Both the position numbers and the translations under genes were made by a program. A stretch of DNA of 64,000 nt from Stenogyne calaminthoides (Eukaryota > Streptophyta > Magnoliopsida > Lamiales > Lamiaceae), in the NCBI GenBank assembly GCA_037126765.1, contig JBBCBC010000012.1, positions 1,116,001-1,180,000 of the forward strand, given 5' to 3'. How positions within the stretch are numbered: position 1 is the stretch's first letter; every line of letters starts with the position of its first letter. Positions 48,290 through 60,202 of the stretch are shown here, one piece after another. The notes under the pieces were generated by a model that saw only the letters and a program-made list of their open reading frames with translations, did not search any database and was not told where the DNA came from.

Positions 48290-50232
48290 ATTGGGGAATA
48301 AGTTTGTGAGATCTATTTGGGATGAATATTTAAATACAAATTTAATTCTTATAATTATTACTAGCATGAATTAATCCTTTGTTAATTAAAATAATAATCC
48401 AACAACAAATCATGCATATAAACAATTCACGTAAAACCTACGCATGCAGAATTTCTATGAGTTTACATGAACGTACCTCTTGGGACGGCAATGGCTTTGT
48501 TTATTAGACTCACCAAAAGAACTTCCCAAGTATTCCCTTAATCCTTGTTCGACTATCCGGTGGTAGGACACTTGTGAACAATTAACAAAATAAAAATAAA
48601 TTATGTTGCATCACATTTGTGGATTTACTAATTTTTCCAGCACATGGAATTGTACACTACTCACAATTGATGTTTTTCGAAAAAAATACAATCTGTCGAC
48701 TTTTCAAAATATTTGATATTTTATCGACGCTGATATTTTTCCGAAAAACCAATTTTCGTGTGTTACTGGGAATGAAACATTCATCCCCTATTTATAGAGG
48801 GTGGTGGACGAAATTTTGGCAAAAATAATGTGGAAAAATCTTTTCTTGATCTCCAAGAAATCTTGAATATATCTCCTATATTCTTTTTCCCATAATTATA
48901 ATATTCCGCAAAATCCCACCTACTCTTTGTTATGGATAATTTTGAAAATTATGGGTCAAGATTCCAAGATTTGGATCTTCTTGGATTTATGAGATATTCT
49001 TGTATTTCAAGAAATACATATCTTCCATAATATCTTTTCAAGAAAATCAAAAAAATCTTTCCTGCCCTTAATTTATCAAAATTTTCGAAATTCTCTTATA
49101 GATAACCAAGTGGGAGATTTCTTGAATTTAATGAGATAATCTTGTATTCCAAGAATACATATCTTCATTCCATAACAAAATTCAAAGAAAATCTTTCTCC
49201 CCTTTTATCCATAAATTTCGAAATAAATGAGGAAAAATAAGCAACAATATTTATTTTATTTTAAACACCTTTTTCAGTTATTGGACTATATGTTGGGCTA
49301 CTCAGGGGGCCTTTAGGAGAATTAAGATTGGATCTTCCAATGGATCTTGAATTATCAATATTGAGCCACAATATTATTCAAGCCCATAAATATTAATTAA
49401 TCCCACTACATAATTAATATTGCACTATCCATCTTAACCCATATTACAGTCAATATGGCTCCCGGTTATTATTTCCCGTGTTTAAGATTATCTAGCCCAT
49501 TAATTAATTCAAGCCACTGAAATAGCTTTCCGTTAATTAATATCTTTTGTCCTTGGTCAAGGAACGGTTCAACATTATTATCCATACCGGAAACTAATTC
49601 CACTTGTAAGATTTGGTATGATAAAGCTTATGAACCTCCCAAGGGGGTAAATCAAACAAGCGTACTTGCACACGATTCTTCGTATTAAATCTTAGCAATC
49701 ACATGTGACCAATAATATTGCCCAAGATAAAAAGTATTGAATCTCGTTGATTCTCTACCCATGATAAGTCAAATCAATAATTACCAACCACACGTGATCT
49801 TATTTAAGGAACGAAGATTAAGAAATAACGAACCACTGAGGTCTAATTCTTCCTTATTCAGTTCTGAAGAATTTGTCCTCCTGTAGGTCCTATTAAGTGC
49901 ATCAGTCATGCACTAGTGTAATCTCTTGGTCAAGACTAGCCAATCTGAGCCTTACACTTCAACCTTTCACGATGGATTGTTCATTTCCATCTAGGTCGTG
50001 AATGGCGTACTTTTAGTTACAAGGGACTGTTAATTTAATCTTCTGTGATCTGGTATCACTAAATTAACTACAATGTAACACGTACGATTTATTGAACAGT
50101 TATCCAGTAAATATATGTAACATTCGATAATATTTAAAGCATCAGTGATAAACAATTTATTTCAGTAAATAAGTCCGAAATTCAGTTTTGATTATACAAA
50201 GTAAAAGCATACTTTCCAGTATAATCTCAACA
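48290..50232 (-). repeat. Element B 3' LTR
   Basis: 1943 bases ending CTCAACA, collinear with the A LTRs and with the solo LTR at 3773-5617. The adjacent polypurine tract on the minus strand reads AAGTGGGAGAT. Confidence 0.9.
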
Positions 50233-50733
50233 ATCTCCCACTTATACTCAAAGTCTGCTTTTAAGTATACTACAAACATGTCTCGTGTAGTCTGTGACAT
50301 CTAATGTCACCTACACGAACCTAATAATTTCTCCCACTTATACTCAAAGCAGATTGGCAACGGTTTTGACACCCATTCCTTTCACATGTCTCTCGAATGT
50401 ATTCAGAGGCAGACCCTTTGTGAATGAATCTGCTAGGTTGTCTTCAGACGCTATCTTTGCCACATCTATATCTCATCTCTTAAAGATTTCTCGTATAAGA
50501 TGGTATTTCCTTTCAATGTGTTTGCTGGCCTTGTGGGCTCTTGGTTCCCTTGAATTTGCAACTGCTCCGGCATTGTCACAATAAACAGTGATTGTGCTTG
50601 GCAAATTCGGAACTACGTCCAAGTCCACTAGGAAGTTCTTGAGCCAAACCGATTCTTTCGCTGCCTCGCAAGCAGTTACATACGGTCTCCATGGTAGAAT
50701 CTGCGATGCATTTCTGCTTAACGCTTCTCCATG

Positions 50734-51584
50734 TCACGGCTCCTTCCCCCATGCAAACACACTACCGGAGGTAGATTTTCTGGAGTCTATGTCTGATTGA
50801 AAATCCGAGTCCGTGTAGCCGATGAGGATTGGACTATCTGACTGATAAATCAACATTCTATCACGAGTTCTTTTCAGATACTTCAGAATGTTTTTAACTG
50901 CCGTCCAATGCTCTTTCCCCGGATTACTTTGATATCTCGCCACCATGCCAACGACAAAGCAGATATCTGGTCTCGTACACAGCATTGCATACATAAGGCT
51001 TCCGATAGTCGAAGCATAAGGAATGCTTCTCATGTCATCTATCTCATTTTCGTCTTAGGGCACATTTTCTTGGATAGATGGATTCCATGTCTGAAAGGTA
51101 CAAAGCCTTTCTTAGAATCTTGCATGCTGAATCGTTTCAAGACAATATCTATGTATGAAGCTTGCGATAAGCCTATCATCATTTTCTTGCGATCTCGAGT
51201 GATCTTGATCCCAAGGATGTGTCCGGCTACCCCTAAGTCCTTCATATCAAACTGTTTTGAAAGTCATGCCCTTACGTCTGATAACACCTTCACATCGTTC
51301 CCGATGATCAGAATATTGTCTACGTATAGTACTAAAAATACCAATGCAGTTCTGACACGCTTTTTGTACACACAACTTTCGAACTCGTTTTGATCGAACC
51401 CATAAGACATTATAACATGATCAAAACATTGGTTCCAAGCTCTGGATGCTTGTTTGAGTCCGTAAATGAACTTCATGAGCTTACAAACTAGTTGTTCTTG
51501 GCCTTTTTCAATGAAGCCTTGGGGTTGTTGCATATAGATCTCTTCATCAAGACTTCCGTTAAGGAAAGCTGTCTTTACATCCAT
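50734..51584 (-). pseudogene. Element B RT / RNase H, broken in three frames
   Basis: 51584-51264 has MDVKTAFLNGSLDEEIYMQQ and the catalytic box changed from YVDD to YVDN. 51245-51039 continues with MKDLGVAGHILGIKITRD. 51033-50734 continues with the RNase H connection. The frames are separated by stops and frameshifts, so it is not functional. Confidence 0.85.
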
Positions 51585-51629
51585 TTGCCAGATTTCAAAG
51601 TCAAGATGCGCAGCAATCGATAAGAGAAT

Positions 51630-52982
51630 TCAGATGGACTTAAGCATGGCTACGGGTGAAAAAGTTTCCTCATAATCGATCCCTTCTTTCTGAGTATAAC
51701 CTTTCGCCACTAGTCTTGCTTTGAAGGTTTCCACCTTCCCGTCCGGTCCTCTTTTTCTCTTATACACCCACTTGCAACCAATGGGTTTGACCCCATTAAG
51801 TGGTTCGACTAGCTCCCACACTTTGTTATGAAACATAGAACCCATTTCGGCTTTCATTGCTGTTTGCCAAGAATCTGCATCCTTGTCTTGGATTGCCTCG
51901 TCATATGTCCATGGGTCTGATTCGTCTTGTCCGGGAATCAAGTCCGAGGACTCTCTTATTCCCATGAATCTCTCGGGCTGTTTCACAACCCTTCCACTAC
52001 GACGAGGTTCCGATTGTGTAAGTGTGTCGTTTGGTATGTCATCTTGTACAGTTGGCATTGAGGTTTGGCTCCTTAGCTCATTTAAGGTAATCTCACTTCT
52101 GGGTCTTCTTTCGTTCATATAGTCTCCTTCCAAAAATCTAAAGTGGGTGCTTATTACCACCTTTTGATCTTCGGGACCATAGAACATACACCCTTTTGTT
52201 CCCTCGGGGTATCCTACAAACAACCTTAATTCTGATCGAGGATCTAATTTTCCGGCTTCCTTGTCCAACACGTAGTCCGGACACCCCCAAATCCTCATGT
52301 GTCTCATACTAGGCTTGCGCCCGGTCCACAATTCTTTGGGAGTTTTGGGAACCGATTTGGATGGTACCAAGTTCAGAATGTAAGTTGCTGTTTCCAAGGC
52401 ATGACCCCAAAACGACTTGGGAAGATCCGCATAACTCATCATAGATCTAACCATTTCCAAAAGAGTTCTGTTTCTTCGCTCTGCAACCCCATTTTGTTGA
52501 GGGGTTCCGGGTGCAGTGAGCTGGGATGCAATCCCTTCATCAGATAAGTAGTTCAAAAACTCATCGCTGAGGTATTCGACTCCACGATCGGATCGTAGAG
52601 ACTTGATACGTTTTTCCCTATGATTCTCTGCTTGAGCCTTAAATTCTTTGAATTTCTCAAAGGTCTCAGATTTATGCTTCATAAGGAAAATATAACCGTA
52701 CCTTGAGTAATCATCAATAAAAGTGACAAAATACTCATAACCTCCTCTTGCTTTGGTTGAAATTGGACAACATACATATGTGTGAACGATCTCTAACACT
52801 TCTTTGGCTCTATTCCCCTTGGCTCCAAATGCCCTCTTGGTCACTTTACCCTCCAAACATGATTCGCAGGTTGGAATTGGTTCAACTTGGAGAAACTCCA
52901 GTGAACCGTCTTTCACCAACCTTTGGATCCTCTTTGGATATATATGACCCAATCTTAGATGCCAAAGAACTGTCTCGTTCAC
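51630..52982 (-). pseudogene. Element B integrase to RT start, 450-codon open frame
   Basis: The longest open frame of the pile. It has the HHCC integrase zinc finger (WHLRLGH ... CESCLEGK), the catalytic core with SLRSDRGVEYLSDEF (second Asp) and PQQNGVAERRNRTLLEM (Glu), the C-terminal part (LFVGYPEGTKGCMFYGP), and the start of RT (KWVYKRKRGPDGKVETF, EETFSPVAMLKSI). The first catalytic Asp, expected in HTDVCGP, is Tyr here (HTYVCCP), so integrase would be inactive even though the frame is open. Confidence 0.88.
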
Positions 52983-53430
52983 GTCTGATGAACGTTTTCT
53001 TTTCTAGGAAATAGTTGATGTGTTATAGGATGCATTTCGTGAGTGGTGTGCACAGTTAATTGTATAGAGATTATTCGATCAATGTCCCATAATAGATACA
53101 CTCATCATTTCAAGAAATGATATCATTCTTATTAGAAGAAACTTAGTGTCCTTTAATCAAATTTTAGAAACTGAAAGTGAATTCTTTCCAAAACTGGGAA
53201 CATAAAGATAATCTCAAAAAAAACTATGTCTTTAAAAGACAGGTGCACTTCTCCCACTGCTTTAACCACTACTCATGTAGCATTGCAATATCTGCCACTT
53301 GCGTAGTATTGCAATAACCGTTACTTATCGTAGCATTGCAATATCTGCCACTTACGTAGCATTGCAATACTTGCTACTTTCGTAACATCGCCCAGTGTGA
53401 TGAGGATCTCACTCCCACTAAGTTGTCGGA

Positions 53431-54133
53431 TCAGTTTGAACCCGTGAAGCAAACATGATTAGTGGATCTCGTATCAACCACCCACGAATGAGAAGTATAC
53501 GCCACTAAACAAGTTTCAACAACTAGTGCGTGAGAATTACCTTTCTTTCCATCCCTTTTGGAGTTGGAACAGGCAAACCTCCATTGTCCTCTCTCACAGC
53601 AGCTTAAGCACTTCCTCTTTGGATTTTCCTTGACACCACAAGCATTCCTCATCTTACCATTGCCCTTGGCAACAGTTGAGTTTTATTGCTTTTGGCTTTT
53701 GGTCCTCTTTTTTTTCTTGCCTTCCCTTGGCCTAGAAAATGAAGACTTACCACTTGCCGTTAAAACTTGAGTTTGGTGCCCCATCAATATCTCTGCCGAG
53801 ACCAAAGCTTGCAACAAATCAGCTAGCGAGATCAAAATGCTCAGAAACTTTTGGGCAGAGAGTGAAATACCAAATTCATCTGAGTCTCCAAATTATAATC
53901 TGCACTCAGAATCTCAAGTTTGTTCAGATGGGCCATCTATTTTGAGGACGTAATCCCTTACGGGTTTGCCCTAAACCATTTTCAGCGACGACATCTCTCG
54001 CAAGGTGATCTGACGAGTCCCGTATTTTTGACTCGTCAGTTGGCTCATCTGATTTTGGTGTGTCAAGAATCCACTTGTGCTTTTGTGCAGTTAGGATAAT
54101 TTTTCGTTTCCAATCAATATAGTTTCCATACAT
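53431..54133 (-). pseudogene. Element B gag and protease remnants
   Basis: 54133-53924 reads a gag-like YGNYIDWKRKIILTAQKHKW. 53652-53431 reads a zinc-knuckle-like CLSCCERGQWRFAC, with the usual His replaced by Gln. It continues into protease SWVVDTRSTNHVC, where the DTG active site has become DTR. Confidence 0.75.
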
Positions 54134-55079
54134 ATTGTATTGACTTTAAGTATATTAACAGTGGATTAAAAGGTAACGACATGCTGAACTGAAATAAATA
54201 ACTATATGCATAAGCAAAAGTATATCACAAGATTCAATCACATGCATCATATTAATATCTCAAAAAAAAATATGAACATGCATCAGCCAACATCTCAAAA
54301 TAGTTTAAATAAGCCACGTGGGGTGGGTCATTATTTAAACGCATTCAAGCAGGTTACAAACAAGAACAGTTACAAACCTTTAATATCCAGATTAATAGTT
54401 GGCTCCCGCTTGACCAATATAAAATTGACAGGGACTTCGGGGAAGTATATGCATATGAATTTTATACCTAAGTAATAACCTGTCGCGAGTCATTTTATTT
54501 GAGGAATATGATGTGGCTAATTTGATAACAACTCACAAACAAAACATGCACGTGTAAAATAAACTGTAAATAAGATGAATTTGTTGACCCAGTTCGTTAG
54601 GAAATGACTACTCTGGGGGCATACCAAGCCAGGATGTGGTATTGCGAGCTTTACACGTACAATATTTGATACACCTTATGAAGATGAATCGTTACAGATG
54701 AAGATAATTTGGAGAGTTAGCATATGAGTGCTAGGGTTTCTGTATGTGTGGATAATCACTCGAATTTTTCACTTTTCCTTACCTCTCGTGTGTGGGTATA
54801 ACTCTTTGGGGGAAATTTTTCGACCCTTTCCCTTTTTTTTTTTCTTCCTTTTATAGCACTCGGACAAGCATGAGATTTGGGTTGGCAAGCATGAATTGGA
54901 GACTTGGTCATCAAGAATCGAGATGATATTGCCACGTTCCCAACTTCGTCTTCTAGATTGATCTTGGAGCTTGCTTGTCTGTAAGACACTCTTTTGGTCG
55001 TCCAAATTAATCTTTTGCTCGGTTGGATGCTTTGTTCGCCCCTTTAACCATGTCAGTTTCATGCTGGAATACTGTCCTC

Positions 55080-55375
55080 CTCGAGCATACTGAGCCCTCA
55101 GGATGTCCGGGTCTTCGGGATATCTGAGTGTCAAGCACTCTGACCCTTCAGGATGCCTGAGTCTTCAGAATGTTGTGCTGCGAGCATACTGACTTTCAGG
55201 ATATCTGAGCTTTTCAGGATATCTGAGTTGCGAGCATACTGACCCTCAGGATATCTGAGCCTTTCAGGATATCTGAGTTGCGAGCATCTTGACCCTCGGG
55301 GATATCCGAGCCTTCGGGATATCTCGAGTTCGAGTCTTGACCATCGGGATATGAGCCTTCGGGATATCGAGTATT
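55080..55375 (+). repeat. Tandem array, unit about 50 bases, in element D
   Basis: Units read 'gagcatactgaccctcagga' then 'tatctgagccttcaggatat' and 'ctgagttgc', repeated about five times with growing divergence toward both ends. Confidence 0.85.
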
Positions 55376-55897
55376 TTGGCGCTGAGTCCTCGATTTTGTT
55401 CGTGGCCTTCTTGACTTAGCTCATCGATTCTTCTTTCCCGACACGAGTGGCGTAGTATGCTTGTTACGGGTGACATGTGGCGGCGCCGCGAACTTGTTTG
55501 GTCGGCGGACGACGAAAGCACACTTGTCAAGCGAGGTTTGACTATTTTAATAAATACTACACGTGTCGCTCTTACGTGTTCGATTAATCCTGAATTATTA
55601 TATCGAACACAACAATACCCCCCAGTCGGGTTGCTTTGTATTCAACATGGGGCCCGACTGTTAAAATTTTATTGGGCCATAGTCGATGTCGTTTCGTATT
55701 CTGCCCAGATTTTCAAAATTGAATCTGGTATCTATAAATTCCTTATTTCACCGCCTTAAACCCTTTTCTCTTTCCTTCTTCTTTTTTGCCTCTGTCTTTC
55801 AATCTTTTCCGTGTCTGAAAATTTCCCGCGAGGGCTTCATCATTCCGGCGAAGAATCTTTCTCAGGTAACTGCTTCATTCTTTCTCTTATTGAGATT

Positions 55898-56785
55898 ATG
55901 GCCTCTTGCTCAATCCCTTATGTTCCCCTAGAATCAGACCACCATAGTTCCTCTTCTTCCCCCTCTGTCAGTAGAATCCCCCGTAGCGAAGCAAATGCGC
56001 CGGAGACAAATGTCTCGGATTTAGGATTTCGTTTGCAAGTTCGGCAACCGTTTGCCGTCCTTTCCTCCGATTCCGACGAAGCCCTAAATGAATTGGATAT
56101 GGACTTGGTCCGTAATGATTTTTCGGACGATTCGAGTGATAATTCTTTGCCCCAAATTCAAATTAGGTCTCGGGCTGTTTATAATGTTAATGTAGATAGG
56201 AATGACGATGTTGTGAGGGGGGAAATTTTGATGGCTGTAAATGTAACCGAATCGAACATAGGGGTAGGTGGTGAGCAAAATTCTGAGCTTGATATACCTG
56301 TTGGTGTCCCTCATAGTCCAACATATAACGAGTATAATGCTCATTATAGTTTCGATTGGCCCGAGTAACCTCATAGGATTAGGGTTGAGAATGAGTACTC
56401 AGCGAGCATAATTGATGCAGATATGCTCACTCAGCTACATAGGAATTACGAAACCCCCAAGGATGTCTTTTTCTGGGCACCGGGTCCTGATGAGCGGGCT
56501 AACCAACCCCCGAAGGTTGTGTCATTTGTGAATTTGGACACCATGGAAGCTGGCCTTCGATTCCCCCTCCATCCGGCCATCACCCCTTTGCTCGTGGAAT
56601 GGAACATCACCATCACGTAGCTTAAGCCGAATGGGTGGCATATGATCATGAGCTTCCTGACTTTGTTCGGCAAAATGAAGACAAGATATTATCCCTCCGC
56701 AATTGAACTTGCTCGATTGGTGCACCTGACCCGTCTGAAGGGCGAACATGGGTGGCTGTTCATGCAAGCTAATGCCAAGTGCAAA
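55898..56785 (+). pseudogene. Element D gag-like frame (putative gypsy-type N-terminal domain)
   Basis: One reading frame from M at 55898 (MASCSIPYVPLESDHH) interrupted by two in-frame stops (TAA at 56366, TAG at 56618). The first part is Ser/Asp-rich and disordered. The second reads LDTMEAGLRFPLHPAITPLL and LKPNGWHMIMSFLTLFG, matching the plant 'putative gypsy type transposon' N-terminal domain. The frame then continues into B LTR sequence, so its C-terminus is artificial. Confidence 0.7.
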
Positions 56786-58264
56786 AATTTTCGTGTGTTA
56801 CTGGGAATGAAACATTCATCCCCTATTTATAGAGGGTGGTGGACGAAATTTTGGCAAAAATAATGTGGGAAAATCTTTTCTTGATCTCCAAGAAATCTTG
56901 AATATATCTCCTATATTATTTTTTCCCATAATTATAATATTTCATAAAATCCCACCCTTCTTTGTTATGGATAATTTTGAAAATTATGGGTCAAGATTCC
57001 AAGATTTGGATCTTCTTGAATTTATGAGATATTCTTGTATTTCAAGAAATACATATCTTCCATAATATCTTTTCAAGAAAATCAAGAAAATCTTTCCTGC
57101 CCTTAATTTATCAAATTTTCGAAATTCTCTTATAGATAACCAAGTGGGAGATTTTTTGAATTTAATGAGATAATCTTGTATTCCAAGAATACATATCTTC
57201 ATTCCATAACAAAATTCAAAGAAAATCTTTCTCCCATTTTATCCATAAATTTCGAAATAAATGAGGAAAAATAAGCAACAATATTTATTTTATTTTAAAC
57301 ACCTTTTTTCAGTTATTGGACTATATGTTGGGCTACTCAGGGGGACTTTAGGAGAATTAAGATTTGACCTTCCAATGGATCTTGAATTATCAATATTGAG
57401 CCACAATATTATTCAAGCCCATAAATATTAATTAATCCCACTACATAATTAATATTGACTATCCATCTTAACCCATATATTATCAATATGGCTCCGGTTA
57501 TTATTTCCGTGTTTAAGATTATCTAGCCCATTAATTAATTCAAGCCATTTGAAATAGCTTTCCGTTAATTAATATATTTTGTCCTTGGTCAAGGAATGGT
57601 TCAACATTATTATCCATACCGGAAACTAATTCCACTTGTAAGATTTGGTATGATAAAGCTTATGAACCTCCCAAGGGGCAAATCAAACAAGCAGATTTGC
57701 ACCACGATTCTTCGTATTAAATCTTAGCAATCACATGTGACCAATAATATTGCCCAAGATAAAAAGTATTGAATCTCGTTGATTCTCTACCCATGATAAG
57801 TCAAATCAATAATTACCAACCACACGTGATCCTATTTAAGGAAGCGAAGATTAAGAAATAACGAACATCGAGGTCTAATTCTTCCTTATTGATTCTCAAG
57901 AATTTGTCCTCCCAGAGGTCCTATTCAGGTATGATCACCATGCACTAGTGTAATCTCTTGGTCAAGACAAGCCAATCTGAGCCTTACACTTCAACCTTTC
58001 GCGATGGATTGTTCATTTCCATCTAGGTCGTGAAAGCGACTTTTTTAGTTACAAGGGACTATTAATTTAATCTTCGTGATCGGTATCACTAAATTAACTA
58101 CAATGTAACACGTCACGATTTATTGAGCAGGTTATGCAATAAATATATGTAACATTCGATAATATTTAAAGCATCGATGATAAACAATTTATTTCAGTAA
58201 ATAAGTCCGAAATTCAGTTTTGATTATACAAAGTAAAAGCATACTTTCCAGTATACTCCCAACA
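56786..58264 (-). repeat. Element B 5' LTR, truncated
   Basis: Collinear with the B 3' LTR from its position of about 463 to the end, closing with CTCCCAACA. It lacks the end nearest the coding region and hence any primer-binding site. Confidence 0.88.
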
Positions 58265-58315
58265 GGTTCCGTAGGCAGTTCGCGGAGTATGGGGCGTTGC
58301 TTGGAGTAGGTGGTT

Positions 58316-58525
58316 GGATGCAAGATCAAGATGGGCGTTGACACGTGCACGAGATCGTTATATCGGGTTAGATCAAGATCAAGATGGGCGTTATACACGC
58401 ACGAGATCGTTATATCGAGGTTCATGCAAGATCAAGATGGGCATTGACCGTGCATTTGAGATCGTTTTGTATCGGGTTGGATGCAAGATCAAGATGGGCG
58501 TTAGACATGTGCCTGAGATCGTGCG
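58316..58525 (+). repeat. Four-copy tandem repeat in element C
   Basis: Four units of about 52-57 bases built on 'gcaagatcaagatgggcgtt' followed by 'gcacgagatcgttatatcgg', diverging to the right. They lie between the gag stub and the 3' LTR of C and replace any pol region. Confidence 0.85.
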
Positions 58526-59535
58526 GGAATCGGTGGCCAAATGATTCAAGGGAATGTTGTGGGACGTTGTTTGGTTTTGGTGCGAATCAAAACCGTTGAG
58601 GACATTACTTTCCGGATCGAGAGTTTCCGCCCTAATGAGAGATGGGGAAGGCGAGTTACGTCTTGGAGTCGATCTCGGTGGGAGATTGTTGGGATTGTTG
58701 GAGTCCGAGTTGCGGAATGAGTCGGGGGAGGACAAGGCGTTCGGAATGAGTCGGGGAGGACAAGGCGTTCGACTGGTTGAGGTCGTGCACTTTTGCTCTA
58801 GTGTCGATCTCGGTAGGAGATTGTTGGGTTATGGAACTGAGTGAAACGGGATGCGGTATGGCTTCGACCGGTGCTCGAGGTCGAGCACTAGTGTTTCGAT
58901 CGGCGCCCCTATCGGCGCCGTGAGGAGCTCGAGCTAGATAGTTGATCGGCGAACCGCTCGACCAAATGCCCTGGTCGGCGGTTCGAGGCCGAGAGCGGAT
59001 TAGGGCTTCGACCCGATTTTTATCTTTTAGGGTTTGGTGTTTTGTATAAATACCCCACGACTCCCCATTATCTTCTTGACTACTTGCACTATCTTGTATG
59101 GTCATACAAGAAGAAATAGTAGATCTCTCCTGGCTTGGTAGTGCCCCAGATGTAGTCATTTCTGACGAACTGGGTAACCAAATTGTTGTTCCTTAATTCG
59201 TTGTTCCATTATTTTCTCCTATAATTGCTTTAATTCCTAACACCGAAATCATCCCTATCATTGTCATTTGTTCTTAGTCTCCCTGAACTCTCATTTAATT
59301 TGGTTTTCATAAGTAAACTTACTCGCAATCTTAATTGTTGTGTCTCATTCTATCCTGATCATTGTTTGCTTCAGGATCTTATGACGAAGAGAATTATTGG
59401 TACGAGACATGAATTGGGCGGCCTCTACATCCTTGATACACAACAAACTAATTTAGTAGCATATATAGGAACTATCACTCACATGGATGCACATCGTCGG
59501 TTGAGTCTAAATTATGTAACGAGTATTATTTATTA

Positions 59536-60202
59536 ATTAATTATAAAAGTTAAATTATAAAAATATTTCTAAAAATCACATACATATATATGTAAATAAT
59601 TATGTAATTAATTTAATTAAATAAGTCTAATTATATATTTGTATTTATCATAAATATTAGTGTGAAAGATATAATTTAAAATCAAATTCATTATAAATCT
59701 ATTCATGTGAGTTTACTAACATATATTTTCACAAGCTAATAAATAGAATGATTATTTAACTTGAATTCATTTATTTATTTTGATTTTTTTATTAAACGTT
59801 GTTCAATGAATGATTTTCGAGTCCTGAATAATTTGTGAACGATTTAGTTTGATTGTGTCCCTAATAATATAGTTGATCAAACTCGATTTTGTCGAACCGA
59901 AGCAAAATTACGAAACTTAAAATTGTTGCTTAGAAGTGATGCTAATTCTCATTTTTAAATTGTTTTGAAAAATTGAATGATTTCTTTTTCTTTTATGTAT
60001 GAATAAATATACGTTAATGTGAGCATTTTTCCATTTTATTTATTTACATGATTATTAATGCATATCATCACAAAAATATTAAGTAAAATGAAAAAAATTA
60101 AAATATAATATTTAATTCTCCTGGATTAATATTCCCCCGCCCATTTTGTTTGTAGTTTTAGAATGTTCACACGATTAAAAAAGTCATTAAATAACAATAA
60201 AT
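59536..60202. other. AT-rich intergenic, no gene seen
   Basis: No family signal; simple AT-rich sequence between the end of element E and the TIR element. Confidence 0.5.

Larger units (their letters stand above)
54481..56785 (+). mobile_element. Element D: gypsy-type fragment fused into B
   Basis: Begins TGTCGCGAG directly where B homology stops, and ends by running into the B LTR at a shared 'aattttcgtg'. It contains an LTR-like non-coding part (54481-55850) with a tandem array, then a plus-strand gag-like frame. No pol is present and no TSD can be given because B sequence was lost at both joins. It is either a truncated insertion or material acquired by template switching. Confidence 0.65.
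48290..58264 (-). mobile_element. Element B: Copia in gag stub of C, TSD GGTTC
   Basis: Same family and orientation as A. The 3' LTR is 48290-50232; the 5' LTR survives only as 56786-58264, having lost about the first 460 bases. The duplication GGTTC is perfect (48285-48289, 58265-58269). The left terminal TG has mutated, leaving ATTGGGG. The pol region is better preserved than in A. Sequence matching A's internal part stops at 54480; between there and 56786 lies unrelated DNA (element D), which has replaced the leader, primer-binding site and LTR edge. Confidence 0.9.
38498..59242 (+). mobile_element. Element C: short non-autonomous Copia, carrying A and B
   Basis: The right LTR, 58822-59242 (421 bases), is TGTTGGG...CCTAACA. 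The left LTR has its first 22 bases at 38498-38519 and the rest at 47655-48068, split by element A. Behind it is the primer-binding site TGGTATCAAGAGC (48071-48083, initiator-Met tRNA) and a gag start at 48115. The target duplication is CCGAC (38493-38497) against CCGAA (59243-59247), one mismatch. Without A and B the internal part is only about 780 bases and has no pol, so C depended on another element. Confidence 0.88.
37626..59535 (+). mobile_element. Element E: oldest Copia fragment, host of the nested pile
   Basis: Three separated pieces read as one Copia polyprotein. 37660-37742 carries the protease LISSLSKWAIDSGATYHMTG (active-site DSG). 38386-38497 reads NSKLFSTFDPHKTAFLVTLA and DGSQ. 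59243-59520 reads SSLSLSFVLSLPELSFNL, then SKLTRNLNCCVSFYPDH and GTRHELGGLYILDTQQ, the pre-integrase region. The breaks are exactly the insertions F and C. No LTR of E was found; only about 480 bases remain, so it is a truncated relic and the substrate for later insertions. Confidence 0.85.

Noticed and set aside
50294..52547. Plus-strand frames across element B
   Set aside because: Antisense shadows of the integrase/RT region, mirrored at 40528-43172 in element A.
58316..58525. CRISPR-like array
   Set aside because: Contiguous diverging tandem units with no unique spacers, in a eukaryotic retrotransposon.
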